DNA of 64,000 nucleotides, from assembly GCA_049325415.1 (NCBI GenBank), contig JBMOLL010000064.1, positions 1 to 64,000 of the forward strand, in the 5' to 3' direction. Shown piece after piece: positions 9,158 to 17,162 of this stretch (its first letter is position 1; every line of letters starts with the position of its first letter). The notes below the pieces were generated by a model. That model was not told where the DNA came from. It did not search any database and saw nothing but the letters and a program-made list of their open reading frames with translations. Origin of the DNA: JBMOLL01 sp049325415 (GTDB lineage: Bacteria; Bacteroidota; Bacteroidia; Bacteroidales; GCA-2748055). Both the position numbers and the translations under genes were made by a program.

Positions 9158-9943
9158 ATGAACTGGTTTGAAGCACTTATCCTTGGACTGATTCAGGGAT
9201 TAACAGAATTTTTGCCCGTAAGCAGCAGTGGTCACCTGGAAATAGGCAAGGTACTCCTGAACGTTCAGGTTGAGGAAAACCTGACCTTTGCCGTTCTGGT
9301 CCATTTTGCAACAGTCCTCAGTACCATTACAGTTTTTTTTACAGACCTCAGGGAACTCACCTTAGGAGTATTCCGCTTCAGGTGGAACGATTCCACAAAA
9401 TATGTGGCCAAGATCCTTCTTTCACTTATTCCGGTAATGATTATTGGACTTGTGTTTGAAGAACAGATTAATGGGCTTTTTACAGGAAACCTTGTCCTCG
9501 TCGGTTCATCGCTCCTATTCACCGCACTGCTCCTGAGTACCACCCAGGTGTTGAAAAAAGACTATACAAAAAAAATCCCCTTTGCCGACGCTCTGATCAT
9601 GGGGATTGCCCAGGCAGTGGCTATTGTTCCGGGAATATCCCGATCGGGGGCAACAATTACGACCGGGCTTTTGCTGAAGAACGACCGGAAAGAGGTGGCT
9701 CGCTTCTCCTTCCTGATGGTCCTCATTCCCGTGATCGGCGCTGCCTTCCTTGATCTTATGAAATGGAAAGATGCGCCTTCACACGATATTGCCCCGCTTA
9801 CCCTCCTGGTCGGTTTCCTTGCAGCCTATGCCTCCGGCGTTCTGGCATGTAAATGGATGATCCGGATTGTATCCCGCGGACGCCTGATCTGGTTTGCTGT
9901 CTACTGTGCAATTATTGGCCTGATGGCAATAATCTTTTCCTGA
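9158..9943 (+). CDS. uppP: Undecaprenyl-diphosphatase UppP/BacA
   Basis: Integral membrane enzyme that dephosphorylates undecaprenyl pyrophosphate to recycle the lipid carrier for peptidoglycan and other wall polymers (EC 3.6.1.27). The 261 residues contain both family signatures: LIQGLTEFLPVSSSGHL at about residues 10-26 and IVPGISRSGATITTGL at about 156-171. About eight hydrophobic helices are visible. It lies between DUF3098 and truB; the stop codon is 2 nt before the truB ATG, which suggests translational coupling. Confidence 0.95.
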   Translation: MNWFEALILGLIQGLTEFLPVSSSGHLEIGKVLLNVQVEENLTFAVLVHFATVLSTITVFFTDLRELTLGVFRFRWNDSTKYVAKILLSLIPVMIIGLVFEEQINGLFTGNLVLVGSSLLFTALLLSTTQVLKKDYTKKIPFADALIMGIAQAVAIVPGISRSGATITTGLLLKNDRKEVARFSFLMVLIPVIGAAFLDLMKWKDAPSHDIAPLTLLVGFLAAYASGVLACKWMIRIVSRGRLIWFAVYCAIIGLMAIIFS

Positions 9944-9945
9944 AA

Positions 9946-10647
9946 ATGGATACCGATCCTCGCACTGCTTTCCTTGAAGGCCAGGTCCTGCTGATCGACA
10001 AACCTCTGGGTTGGACATCTTTTGACGTGGTCAACAAAATACGGTCGGCCTTTAACCGCTCCCTGGGGATCCGGAAGATCAAGGTGGGACATGCAGGAAC
10101 ACTCGATCCGCTGGCCACCGGACTTGTCATTATCTGCACAGGAAAAGCAACGCGCCGGATAAACTCTTTTATGGATCTGCAAAAAGAATATGAAGCCACC
10201 TTCAGGCTCGGGGCCACCACTCCTTCCTTCGACCTGGAGACAGAAACCGATAAGACCTATCCGACTGAACATATCACAATGGATATGATCCGGGCAGTGG
10301 CAGAAGGGTTCATCGGAGAAAGCGACCAGGTACCCCCTCTGTTTTCAGCCAAGTTCATCGACGGGAAAAGAGCCTATGAATTCGCCCGGGCAGGTAAAGA
10401 TATTGAACTGAAAGCCAGGACTGTCACCATTGAAAAAATCCTCATCCGGGATTATACTGCCCCGGACCTGTCCTTGTCGGTAAGCTGCAGCAAAGGAACC
10501 TACATTCGCGCACTGGCCCGGGATTTTGGTGAAAAACTAGGGTCGGGAGCGCATCTGATCATGCTCCGCAGAACCAGAATCGGAGATTTTTCTGTGGATC
10601 AGGCTGAAACCGTCAATAATTTTATAGAAAAATTGAAACTTTTGTAA
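9946..10647 (+). CDS. truB: tRNA pseudouridine-55 synthase TruB
   Basis: Converts U55 in the T-loop of tRNAs to pseudouridine. I place the start at ATG 9946, just after the uppP stop, since the 31 residues further upstream in frame are only a shadow of uppP. The 233-residue protein has the family start VLLIDKPLGWTSFDVVNKIR, the catalytic aspartate in GHAGTLDPLATGLVIICTG, and the later motifs PPLFSAKFIDGKRAYEFAR and CSKGTYIRALARDFG. A separate PUA domain is absent, as in many short TruBs. It is part of the ftsX to queA run. Confidence 0.95.
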   Translation: MDTDPRTAFLEGQVLLIDKPLGWTSFDVVNKIRSAFNRSLGIRKIKVGHAGTLDPLATGLVIICTGKATRRINSFMDLQKEYEATFRLGATTPSFDLETETDKTYPTEHITMDMIRAVAEGFIGESDQVPPLFSAKFIDGKRAYEFARAGKDIELKARTVTIEKILIRDYTAPDLSLSVSCSKGTYIRALARDFGEKLGSGAHLIMLRRTRIGDFSVDQAETVNNFIEKLKLL

Positions 10648-10666
10648 CCAATTAACGTTTTTTACG

Positions 10667-10684
10667 TATAACGGGCCTGTTATA
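10667..10684. promoter_or_regulatory. Palindrome upstream of queA
   Basis: TATAAC-GGGCCT-GTTATA is a perfect 6-bp inverted repeat with a 6-nt spacer, centred 23 nt before the queA ATG. It could be an operator or part of the promoter; no regulator is known from the window. Confidence 0.3.
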
Positions 10685-10697
10685 AATCTTAGCATAT

Positions 10698-11747
10698 ATG
10701 AAATTATCCCAGTACAAATTTAATCTTCCTGTAGATCTGATAGCAAAATATCCCGCTGCCAACAGGGACGAGGCGAAACTAATGGTGATTGACCGGAAGA
10801 CCGGAAAGATCGAGCACCGGGTTTTCAAAGATATTATTGAATATTTCGGCGACCAGGACGTAATGGTCTTTAATGATACCAAGGTCTTCCCGGCCCGGCT
10901 TTATGGCAATAAAGAAAAAACCGGTGCAGAAATTGAAGTGTTTCTTCTTCGTGAGCTGAACCGAGAACAGCGACTCTGGGATGTGCTGGTAGATCCAGCC
11001 AGGAAAATCAGAATAGGAAATAAACTCTATTTCGGGGAAAACGATATTCTTGTCGCCGAGGTCATTGACAACACCACCTCCAGGGGCCGCACACTCCGGT
11101 TTCTCTATGACGGGGATTATGAGGATTTTAAAAAGACCCTCTTTGAGCTGGGAGAAACCCCGCTTCCCAAATTTATTGAAAGACCGGTGGAACCGGAGGA
11201 TAAGGATCGTTACCAGACCATCTTTGCAAAACACGAAGGAGCTGTGGCTGCGCCTACTGCAGGTATGCATTTCAGCCGGGAACTCCTGAAAAGACTTGAG
11301 ATTAAAGGGGTGGATTTTGCCTTCATCACGCTGCATGTCGGTCTCGGCAACTTCCGGACGGTGGATGTCGAGGACCTTACAAAACATAAGATGGACTCTG
11401 AAAGGATCATTATCGGTGAAGATGCCGTGGAGGTGGTCAATAAGGCCAAGGATCTGAAAAAATCCGTTTGTGCTGTGGGAACCACTGTAATGAGAACCCT
11501 GGAAAGCTCGGTTTCTACGGCAGGATACCTGAAACCTTATGACGGTTGGACCAATAAATTCATTTTCCCTCCATATGAATTCAGTGTGGGGAACCGAATG
11601 ATCTCCAATTTTCATCTTCCTTTGTCCACCCTTCTGATGATGGTTTCTGCCTTTGCCGGTTATGAATTCCTAATGGAAGCTTACAAGATGGCCATTAAAG
11701 AGAAATACAGGTTCGGGACCTACGGAGATGCCATGCTGATCCTTTAA
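10698..11747 (+). CDS. queA: S-adenosylmethionine:tRNA ribosyltransferase-isomerase QueA
   Basis: Transfers the ribosyl part of SAM to preQ1 in tRNA, giving epoxyqueuosine. The 349-residue protein carries the family landmarks: [18 protein letters not shown] at the start, [54 protein letters not shown] and, near the end, [18 protein letters not shown] with [11 protein letters not shown]. It lies 50 nt after truB, so two neighbouring genes both modify tRNA. The upstream gap holds a palindrome (10667-10684) but no preQ1 riboswitch that I can recognise. Confidence 0.95.
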   Translation: MKLSQYKFNLPVDLIAKYPAANRDEAKLMVIDRKTGKIEHRVFKDIIEYFGDQDVMVFNDTKVFPARLYGNKEKTGAEIEVFLLRELNREQRLWDVLVDPARKIRIGNKLYFGENDILVAEVIDNTTSRGRTLRFLYDGDYEDFKKTLFELGETPLPKFIERPVEPEDKDRYQTIFAKHEGAVAAPTAGMHFSRELLKRLEIKGVDFAFITLHVGLGNFRTVDVEDLTKHKMDSERIIIGEDAVEVVNKAKDLKKSVCAVGTTVMRTLESSVSTAGYLKPYDGWTNKFIFPPYEFSVGNRMISNFHLPLSTLLMMVSAFAGYEFLMEAYKMAIKEKYRFGTYGDAMLIL

Positions 11748-11758
11748 GCTGCCTCCTT

Positions 11759-13297
11759 ATGTCACCTCTCCTGAATTCCATCATTTCCTGGTTTAATGTC
11801 AAAAGACTGCATCAGATCGAATTGTTTAAGAAGTATCCGGCTGATGTTCAGTACGACCAGTTTACCAGACTGATTAAAGCGGGAGAAAAGACGGAATGGG
11901 GAAAAGAACATGATTTCAGTTCCATCAGGTCCATCAGCGATTTTCAGAAACGGGTACCACTGCAAAGCTATGAGACCTTAAAAAATCGAATCGGTGAGGT
12001 CATGGAAGGGAAAGAAAACCTCCTGTGGCCCTCCGAGATCCGGTGGTTTGCCAAATCCTCCGGCACCACTTCCGATAAAAGCAAATTTATTCCGGTAAGC
12101 AATGAGGCCCTGGAAGAATGCCATTTCCAGGGAGGCAAGGATGTGCTTGCTATATATACAACCCTTTTCCCGGATTCACGTGTACTGAAAGGGAAAGCGC
12201 TTACCCTGGGTGGGAGCCATCAGATCAACAACTACAGCAACCAGTCTTATTACGGCGACCTGTCAGCCATTCTGATCGAAAACCTTCCTTTCTGGGCAAC
12301 CTTTATCCGGACACCTTCTGCGGAAATAGCGCTTATCCCTGATTTTGAGGAGAAAATGGAGAAGATCACCCGGCATACCCTCAGGGAAAATGTTACCAGT
12401 ATAGCCGGAGTGCCTTCCTGGAATCTGGTACTGCTGAAGCATATCCTCGATTTTACGGGGAAAAACAACCTGCTTGAAGTATGGCCCAACCTGGAACTTT
12501 TTACCCATGGTGGTGTCAGTTTCGCTCCCTATCGGGAACAGTTTAAAAAGATCATCCCCTCTCCCGGCATGCATTATATGGAAACCTACAATGCTTCGGA
12601 AGGTTTCTTCGGAATTCAGGATGACCTCTCCGTCGCCGATATGCTTCTCATGCTTGATTATGGCATATTTTTCGAGTTTGTGCCGCTTGAGGATGTCGAC
12701 AATCCTTCTGCCCGTGTTTATACGGTGGAGGATGTGGAGATCAACCGGAACTATGCCCTGATTATAACCACAAACGGCGGACTCTGGCGCTATATTATCG
12801 GTGACACTATTATCTTCACTTCACTGAAACCCCACAAGTTCAAGATATCGGGCAGAACCCGTTATTTTATCAATGTGTTTGGCGAAGAGGTGATCCTCGA
12901 CAATGCAGAAAACGCCCTGATGACCGCCTGCAGGCATACCGGTGCTGCCATCCGGGAATATACCGCCGGACCCGTTTACATGACCGATAAAACCCAAGGG
13001 GCCCATGAATGGGTCATCGAATTTGAAACCGCGCCTGACGATCTGGACCGCTTTGCCGATGTGCTCGATAAATCGCTGTGTTCCATCAACTCAGACTATG
13101 AAGCAAAACGCTTCAGGAATATCACCCTCAACAGGCCGGTGCTGAATGCCGTTCCGGAAGGCACCTTTTATAAATGGTTTCAGTCAAAAGGCAAACTGGG
13201 CGGACAAAACAAGATGCCAAGACTGTCGAATGAGAGAAAGTATATCGAAGACCTGCTGGTTCTTGCCGGACAAAAGGGGAAACAGGCCCCTATGTGA
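11759..13297 (+). CDS. GH3-family acyl-adenylating protein
   Basis: 512-residue member of the GH3 (auxin-responsive) superfamily, whose plant members adenylate acyl acids and join them to amino acids. The phosphate-binding loop WFAKSSGTTSDKSKFIPVS lies at about residues 98-116. Other family features are MHYMETYNASEGFFG in the central region and GLWRYIIGDTIIF followed by KISGRTRYFINVFGEEV near the hinge to the C-terminal domain. No signal peptide is present, so it is cytoplasmic. Such proteins are widespread in Bacteroidota, but their substrates are not established. It lies 11 nt after queA, in the same run, but has no obvious pathway link with its neighbours. Confidence 0.88.
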   Translation: MSPLLNSIISWFNVKRLHQIELFKKYPADVQYDQFTRLIKAGEKTEWGKEHDFSSIRSISDFQKRVPLQSYETLKNRIGEVMEGKENLLWPSEIRWFAKSSGTTSDKSKFIPVSNEALEECHFQGGKDVLAIYTTLFPDSRVLKGKALTLGGSHQINNYSNQSYYGDLSAILIENLPFWATFIRTPSAEIALIPDFEEKMEKITRHTLRENVTSIAGVPSWNLVLLKHILDFTGKNNLLEVWPNLELFTHGGVSFAPYREQFKKIIPSPGMHYMETYNASEGFFGIQDDLSVADMLLMLDYGIFFEFVPLEDVDNPSARVYTVEDVEINRNYALIITTNGGLWRYIIGDTIIFTSLKPHKFKISGRTRYFINVFGEEVILDNAENALMTACRHTGAAIREYTAGPVYMTDKTQGAHEWVIEFETAPDDLDRFADVLDKSLCSINSDYEAKRFRNITLNRPVLNAVPEGTFYKWFQSKGKLGGQNKMPRLSNERKYIEDLLVLAGQKGKQAPM

Positions 13298-13362
13298 GCC
13301 ACCATCAGGGCCGCGCGGGATATCTGCCAAGCCGTAACGAATTTTCGAAAAACCTAAAAAGA

Positions 13363-13379
13363 TTTACTATCTTAGTAAA
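13363..13379. promoter_or_regulatory. Palindrome over the -7 region of the deoxynucleoside kinase gene
   Basis: TTTACTA-TCT-TAGTAAA is a perfect 7-bp inverted repeat. It overlaps TATCTTAG (13368-13375), which matches the TAnnTTTG -7 consensus at all but one fixed base, and lies 27 nt before the ATG. A protein bound here would block the promoter. Confidence 0.4.
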
Positions 13380-13406
13380 CTCCACTAACGAACAAAATCG
13401 AAGCAG

Positions 13407-14021
13407 ATGCATATAGCTGTTGCCGGTAATATCGGATCGGGAAAGACCACACTGACAGGTCTTTTGTCAAAACATTACGGATGGGAGGCCCAGTATGAGG
13501 ATGTCGATGATAATCCCTATCTGAACGACTTTTATGTCGACATGCAACGCTGGTCGTTTAACCTGCAGATCTACTTTCTGAACAGCCGGTTCAGCCAGAT
13601 AGTCCGGATCCGCCAATCGGGGAAAAAAATCATCCAGGACAGGACCATCTATGAAGATGCCTACATCTTTGCCCCGAACCTGCACAGCATGGGGCTGATG
13701 ACCACCCGTGACTTTGAGAATTACTTTGCCCTGTTCAACCTCATGAGTTCCCTCATTGAACCACCGGATCTGCTGATCTATCTCCGGGCCGGTATCCCGA
13801 CCCTGGTTGACCAGATCCAGAAAAGGGGAAGAAAATATGAAAACAATATCCGCCTGGATTACCTGAAACATCTGAATGAAAGGTATGAGGCCTGGATAGA
13901 AACCTACAACCTGGGTAAGCTCCTGATTGTCGACGCTGACAATCATAACTTTGCTGAAAAACCGGAAGACCTCCGCTCGGTGATCAATAAAATTGACGCC
14001 ACCCTGCACGGCCTGTTCTGA
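13407..14021 (+). CDS. Deoxynucleoside kinase (dNK/dCK family)
   Basis: Phosphorylates deoxynucleosides with ATP in the salvage route to dNTPs. The 204-residue protein begins with the P-loop VAGNIGSGKTTLTG (residues 5-18), has DVDDNPYLNDFY and the aromatic stretch MQRWSFNLQIYFLNSRF typical of the dCK/dGK fold, the DR-type motif QDRTIYEDAYIF, and an arginine-rich lid KRGRKYE. Motif reading does not settle whether it prefers dA, dG or pyrimidines; bacterial relatives are often dAdo/dGuo kinases. It stands alone, 109 nt after the GH3 gene, with its own promoter-like palindrome. Confidence 0.88.
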   Translation: MHIAVAGNIGSGKTTLTGLLSKHYGWEAQYEDVDDNPYLNDFYVDMQRWSFNLQIYFLNSRFSQIVRIRQSGKKIIQDRTIYEDAYIFAPNLHSMGLMTTRDFENYFALFNLMSSLIEPPDLLIYLRAGIPTLVDQIQKRGRKYENNIRLDYLKHLNERYEAWIETYNLGKLLIVDADNHNFAEKPEDLRSVINKIDATLHGLF

Positions 14022-14237
14022 TCCGGGACAGCGACCTTCTTAATCCTCATTCCTGTTAACGAAAGATATCCGGGAAGAGCGGCAGACCTTTGGACCGGTG
14101 TCTTTATACAATCCTTATCATTCAAAGCCCGCCCTGGCCAAATTCTCTATCCGGAAATACAGCCTTGCTGAGGGCCTTCGGCTATATGACTTCGCAAAGG
14201 TTTTCGGGAAGAAGAGGCCCCTCATACGCCATAAAAC

Positions 14238-14265
14238 AAAAAAGAGACCCATAAGGCCTCTTTTT
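14238..14265 (-). terminator. Intrinsic terminator after tRNA-Asn
   Basis: Directly after the tRNA 3' end the minus strand forms AAAAAGAGGCC-TTAT-GGGTCTCTTTTTT, a stem of about 11 pairs with a one-base offset, ending in a T-run. Confidence 0.75.
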
Positions 14266-14266
14266 G

Positions 14267-14340
14267 CTCCCCAGGTAGGACTTGAACCTACGACCTACGG
14301 ATTAACAGTCCGCCGCTCTAACCAACTGAGCTACTGAGGA
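14267..14340 (-). tRNA. tRNA-Asn(GTT)
   Basis: The minus strand folds into a full cloverleaf: acceptor arms TCCTCAG / CTGGGGA, D-arm GCTC/GAGC, anticodon stem GCGGA / TCCGT with loop CTGTTAA (anticodon GTT), and T-arm GTAGG-TTCAAGT-CCTAC. The discriminator is G and CCA is not encoded. A promoter lies upstream (14383-14413) and a terminator immediately downstream. Confidence 0.97.
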
Positions 14341-14382
14341 GTTTCCTGTGTCCGATGTTTCTTGCTATCGAAAACAGCGACG

Positions 14383-14413
14383 CAAAAATAAGTGGTTTTA
14401 GCTAATTATACAA
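14383..14413 (-). promoter_or_regulatory. Promoter of tRNA-Asn
   Basis: Minus strand: TTG (14413-14411), 20-nt spacer, TATTTTTG (14390-14383), an exact TAnnTTTG. The start point would lie about 35 nt before the tRNA. It is back to back with the promoter of the PfkB gene. Confidence 0.7.
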
Positions 14414-14449
14414 CAGAATTCAAAAAAAAGATCAATCTCAATTTTCCAC

Positions 14450-14482
14450 TTTGACCCTTGTACAAGATAAATCTTATCTTTA
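14450..14482 (+). promoter_or_regulatory. Promoter of the PfkB kinase gene
   Basis: TTTG (14450-14453), 21-nt spacer, TATCTTTA (14475-14482, one mismatch to TAnnTTTG), then a short leader to the ATG at 14502. This position also argues against the alternative TTG start at 14451. Confidence 0.6.
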
Positions 14483-14501
14483 CCGACAAATATTGAAAAA
14501 T

Positions 14502-15482
14502 ATGAAGAGCGTACTGGGAATCGGAAATGCACTTGTTGACATCATCACTAAGCTTGACAATGAGGACCTGCTGAAATCGTTTGGCCTTCCCAAAGGGAGT
14601 ATGACCCTTGTCGATATGGATACCGCCAATTATATCCAGGCTGAAACTTCAGGCCTCACCCGGCAAAAAGCTTCCGGGGGATCGGCCGCCAATGCAATCC
14701 ATGGTCTGGCACACCTGGGAATCCCGGCGGGTTTTATTGGAAAGGTCGGCGATGATGATCTGGGTCGCTTTTTCCGCAAAGACATGAAAGTCAACAAGAT
14801 AAACCCGATACTCTTCAAATCTATACACGAAACGGGGAAAGCGCTGGCCATGATTACGCCGGATTCCGAAAGAACCTTTGCCACCTTCCTGGGAGCAGCA
14901 GTGGAACTCTCAGTGGAGGATCTGACTTCCGATGTATTTTACGGCTATGACTATATTTTTATCGAAGGTTACCTTGTTCAGAATCAGCCCATGCTGGAAA
15001 AAGCCGTCCGCCTTGCTCGCAATAATAATCTGAAAGTCTGCCTCGACCTGGCCAGTTATAATGTGGTTCACGACAACAGGGAATTTTTCCTGAAAATTAT
15101 GGCAGAATATGTCGACATCGTTTTTGCGAATGAGGAAGAGATTAAAAGCCTTACGGGAAAAGCACCTGAGGAAGCCATCCTGGAAGCCGGTATCCTGGTA
15201 GATATTGCCGTGGTCAAGTTGGGCGCCGAAGGATCAATGGTCTATTCCAACGGAAAACTCCACCGGATCGGTGTCAGACCCACAAATCCTGTTGATACAA
15301 CCGGTGCCGGAGACCTCTACGCTGCGGGATTTCTCTATGGCCTGATCATGGAACAGGACCTGGAAATCTGCGGTAAAATAGGTTCCATCCTCGCCGGAAA
15401 GGTAATCGAAGGCATCGGAGCCAAGATGGATGAAGCAACCTGGGAAAGATTACGCAGGGAAATCAAAGCCCTTATTCAATAA
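14502..15482 (+). CDS. PfkB-family carbohydrate/adenosine-type kinase
   Basis: 326-residue ribokinase-fold enzyme. I start it at ATG 14502 (MKSVLGIGNALVDII) because an open extension to a TTG at 14451 would overlap the predicted promoter. Family marks are the N-terminal GNALVD, the glycine-rich ASGGSAANAIHGLAHLG at about residues 56-72, and the catalytic anion-hole motif PVDTTGAGDLYAAGFL near residue 280, with the Asp as base. Sequence relatives in Bacteroidota are usually annotated as adenosine kinase, which would make AMP from adenosine, but other sugar substrates are possible. Its 3' end overlaps the DUF2797 gene by 11 bp tail to tail. Confidence 0.88.
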   Translation: MKSVLGIGNALVDIITKLDNEDLLKSFGLPKGSMTLVDMDTANYIQAETSGLTRQKASGGSAANAIHGLAHLGIPAGFIGKVGDDDLGRFFRKDMKVNKINPILFKSIHETGKALAMITPDSERTFATFLGAAVELSVEDLTSDVFYGYDYIFIEGYLVQNQPMLEKAVRLARNNNLKVCLDLASYNVVHDNREFFLKIMAEYVDIVFANEEEIKSLTGKAPEEAILEAGILVDIAVVKLGAEGSMVYSNGKLHRIGVRPTNPVDTTGAGDLYAAGFLYGLIMEQDLEICGKIGSILAGKVIEGIGAKMDEATWERLRREIKALIQ

Positions 15483-16284
15483 GGGAAGATTCCAGTTCAA
15501 CCAGGTACCCTCCGTATTTTCTGATATTTATAACAAATCCTCCTTCAAAGATCAGGTATTGAGCCCTGATACCCTGTAGTTTCCCGCTTATGGCCCCTTC
15601 CTTTTCCAGGTTGACAGAAATCACTTTTCGGGGATAGGAAAGAACCGGGTATTTGATCGAAACCGGAGGGATCTCCCCCGAAAGATAAGCCCTGAATTCT
15701 TCAGGTACCATGGCGCGTATCCCTTCCCTGAAAACTTCCAGGTCTGTTTCCCCATCGCCAGCCCCCATCAGCATCTTACGCCAGTTGGTTTTATCCGACA
15801 AATGCTTCTTTAACTCAACTTCGAGTAAACCGGCCAGGTACCGGTTCGGAGTCCGGGCCAGTTCAATGGCCTGGGAAGCTCCCTGATCAATCCAGCGCGA
15901 AGGAACCTGTGAGATCCTCGTTACCCCGACCTTCAGTCCGCCCGATTCGGCCAGGTAAACAACATGGGGGATCAGACAGTGGGCTTCTGCATATACCATA
16001 TCCCGGGCGAAACCCTCATGCGCCCGGCATTTTTCGGGGTTCAGCACACATTCCTCCGCTTCCGGTGCCGTGAGAAAACAACTGTAACAATAACCCTGAA
16101 AAAAAGAGCTCCGGGTCTCCGCCCCACACTTTATACAATGAATCTTACCCAGATACTTAAGCGACAGATCACTGCCAATAAGCCTGTTCATATCAATCCT
16201 GACACCTCCCAACCGGAGAAAATACCCTGCCGGCACCGTACCGGTCACATCCATTTTAACAAGATTCCCTTCTAAACTGCCCAT
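15472..16284 (-). CDS. DUF2797 zinc-ribbon protein, possible GIY-YIG-like core
   Basis: 270-residue protein of a family without known function. It contains a CxxC-x12-CxxC knuckle (CIKCGAETR... to CYSCF, about residues 52-72) followed by more cysteines (ECVLNPEKCRAH), so metal binding is likely. The central stretch VVYLAESGGLKVGVTR with VPSRWIDQGAS resembles the start of a GIY-YIG-type core (aromatic, strand, KVG-TR), which is my inference. No signal peptide is present. It is convergent with the PfkB gene, overlapping by 11 bp, and divergent from the PadR operon. Confidence 0.82.
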   Translation of the reverse strand: MGSLEGNLVKMDVTGTVPAGYFLRLGGVRIDMNRLIGSDLSLKYLGKIHCIKCGAETRSSFFQGYCYSCFLTAPEAEECVLNPEKCRAHEGFARDMVYAEAHCLIPHVVYLAESGGLKVGVTRISQVPSRWIDQGASQAIELARTPNRYLAGLLEVELKKHLSDKTNWRKMLMGAGDGETDLEVFREGIRAMVPEEFRAYLSGEIPPVSIKYPVLSYPRKVISVNLEKEGAISGKLQGIRAQYLIFEGGFVINIRKYGGYLVELESSLIE

Positions 16285-16333
16285 ATTCTGTGGATTTCAG
16301 ATAAAAGTACAAAAAAATATTAAATATTTTAGT

Positions 16334-16350
16334 ACTATGTATTGCATAGT
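16334..16350. promoter_or_regulatory. Operator-like palindrome of the PadR operon
   Basis: ACTATG-TATTG-CATAGT is a perfect 6-bp inverted repeat spanning the -33 TTG (16342-16344) of the promoter upstream of the operon that encodes a PadR repressor. This is the place expected for an autoregulatory PadR operator; the assignment is inference. Confidence 0.55.
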
Positions 16351-16373
16351 TCCATATTATATTTATATCTTTG
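16342..16373 (+). promoter_or_regulatory. Promoter of the small protein-PadR-PspC operon
   Basis: TTG (16342-16344), 21-nt spacer, TATCTTTG (16366-16373, exact TAnnTTTG). The predicted start lies about 18 nt before the first ATG at 16398. Confidence 0.65.
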
Positions 16374-16397
16374 TAATGTCAATTACCATGTCAGACA

Positions 16398-16820
16398 ATG
16401 CATAAAAATTTGCCCATATATATTTTAATGATCCTCCTGTCGTCCGGCTGGTCGGATATAGCTGCACAGAAAAAAGTGCTCAGTCTGCTTCCCGGAGGCA
16501 TGGTTTCCCGCAGGGCCGACTGCAGCCTGCCCGATTGTAAACCCTTAGCCAATGACACCCTTGCCCTCGCTATGGTGACGGATGTTTCACAAATGGAGGC
16601 TGACGGAACAGATAAGCCTCAGCAGGCAAATTCCGCAAATCCGGAAAAAAAAGAAAGAACCGGGCTTAAAAGAGCCGGAGACCGAAAGAAAGCCCGTACC
16701 GGGACCCCCGGATTTTCCGCGGTACATGTACCCTCTTTTTTAAGGTTCGCCTGGCCATTCAGGCCTTACCGTTACTTTGTCTATTATTTTTCAATCCCTT
16801 TTAATCAGATACCTTTATGA
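16398..16820 (+). CDS. Small secreted protein of unknown function, first gene of PadR operon
   Basis: 140 residues; I do not recognise a family. It begins with a signal-peptide-like stretch (KNLPIYILMILLSSGWSDIAAQ), has a short cysteine pair (CSLPDC), a charged low-complexity middle (EKKERTGLKRAGDRKKART) and an aromatic-rich tail (FLRFAWPFRPYRYFVYYF) that may be membrane-associated. Its existence is supported by a good promoter just upstream and by an ATGA overlap (16817-16820) with the PadR gene, which suggests coupled translation. It would therefore be produced together with PadR and PspC. Confidence 0.55.
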   Translation: MHKNLPIYILMILLSSGWSDIAAQKKVLSLLPGGMVSRRADCSLPDCKPLANDTLALAMVTDVSQMEADGTDKPQQANSANPEKKERTGLKRAGDRKKARTGTPGFSAVHVPSFLRFAWPFRPYRYFVYYFSIPFNQIPL

Positions 16821-17155
16821 ATTATGAAAATGCAAAGGCACAAATGCGAAAGGGAATACTCGAATACTGTATTCTCTCTGTGCTGGAAAAAACGGACTGC
16901 TACGCCTCAGATATTATAAACCTGCTCAAAGAATATGATCTGATCGTCGTGGAAGGAACCCTATACCCCCTGCTTACCCGCCTGAAGAACGCAGGTCTTC
17001 TTGGGTACCGCTGGGAGGAAAGCACCCAGGGCCCTCCCAGGAAATACTACGTCCTGACGGAAAACGGCCATGCCTACCTAAAAGAAATGGACAGCGCCTG
17101 GTCGGAGCTGGTTAAAGCAGTAGAGTCAATAAAAAAATCAGAAACCCGTAAATAA
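16817..17155 (+). CDS. PadR-family transcriptional regulator
   Basis: 112-residue winged-helix repressor of the short PadR class: the N-terminal AQMRKGILEYCILSVLE, the recognition region VVEGTLYPLLTRLKNAGLLGYRW and the wing GPPRKYYVLTENGHAYL are all present, followed by a short dimerisation helix. Members of this class commonly control the membrane protein gene next to them. Here it overlaps the upstream small gene by 4 nt and precedes the PspC gene by 7 nt. The palindrome at 16334-16350 is a probable site for autoregulation. Confidence 0.9.
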   Translation: MNYENAKAQMRKGILEYCILSVLEKTDCYASDIINLLKEYDLIVVEGTLYPLLTRLKNAGLLGYRWEESTQGPPRKYYVLTENGHAYLKEMDSAWSELVKAVESIKKSETRK

Positions 17156-17162
17156 GTCAACC

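Noticed and set aside
10779..11615. Leftward 278-codon open frame
   Set aside because: Antisense shadow of queA.
14098..14337. Rightward 79-codon open frame ending VGLEPTTYGLTVRRSNQLSY
   Set aside because: This peptide is the antisense reading of tRNA-Asn, a well-known false protein.
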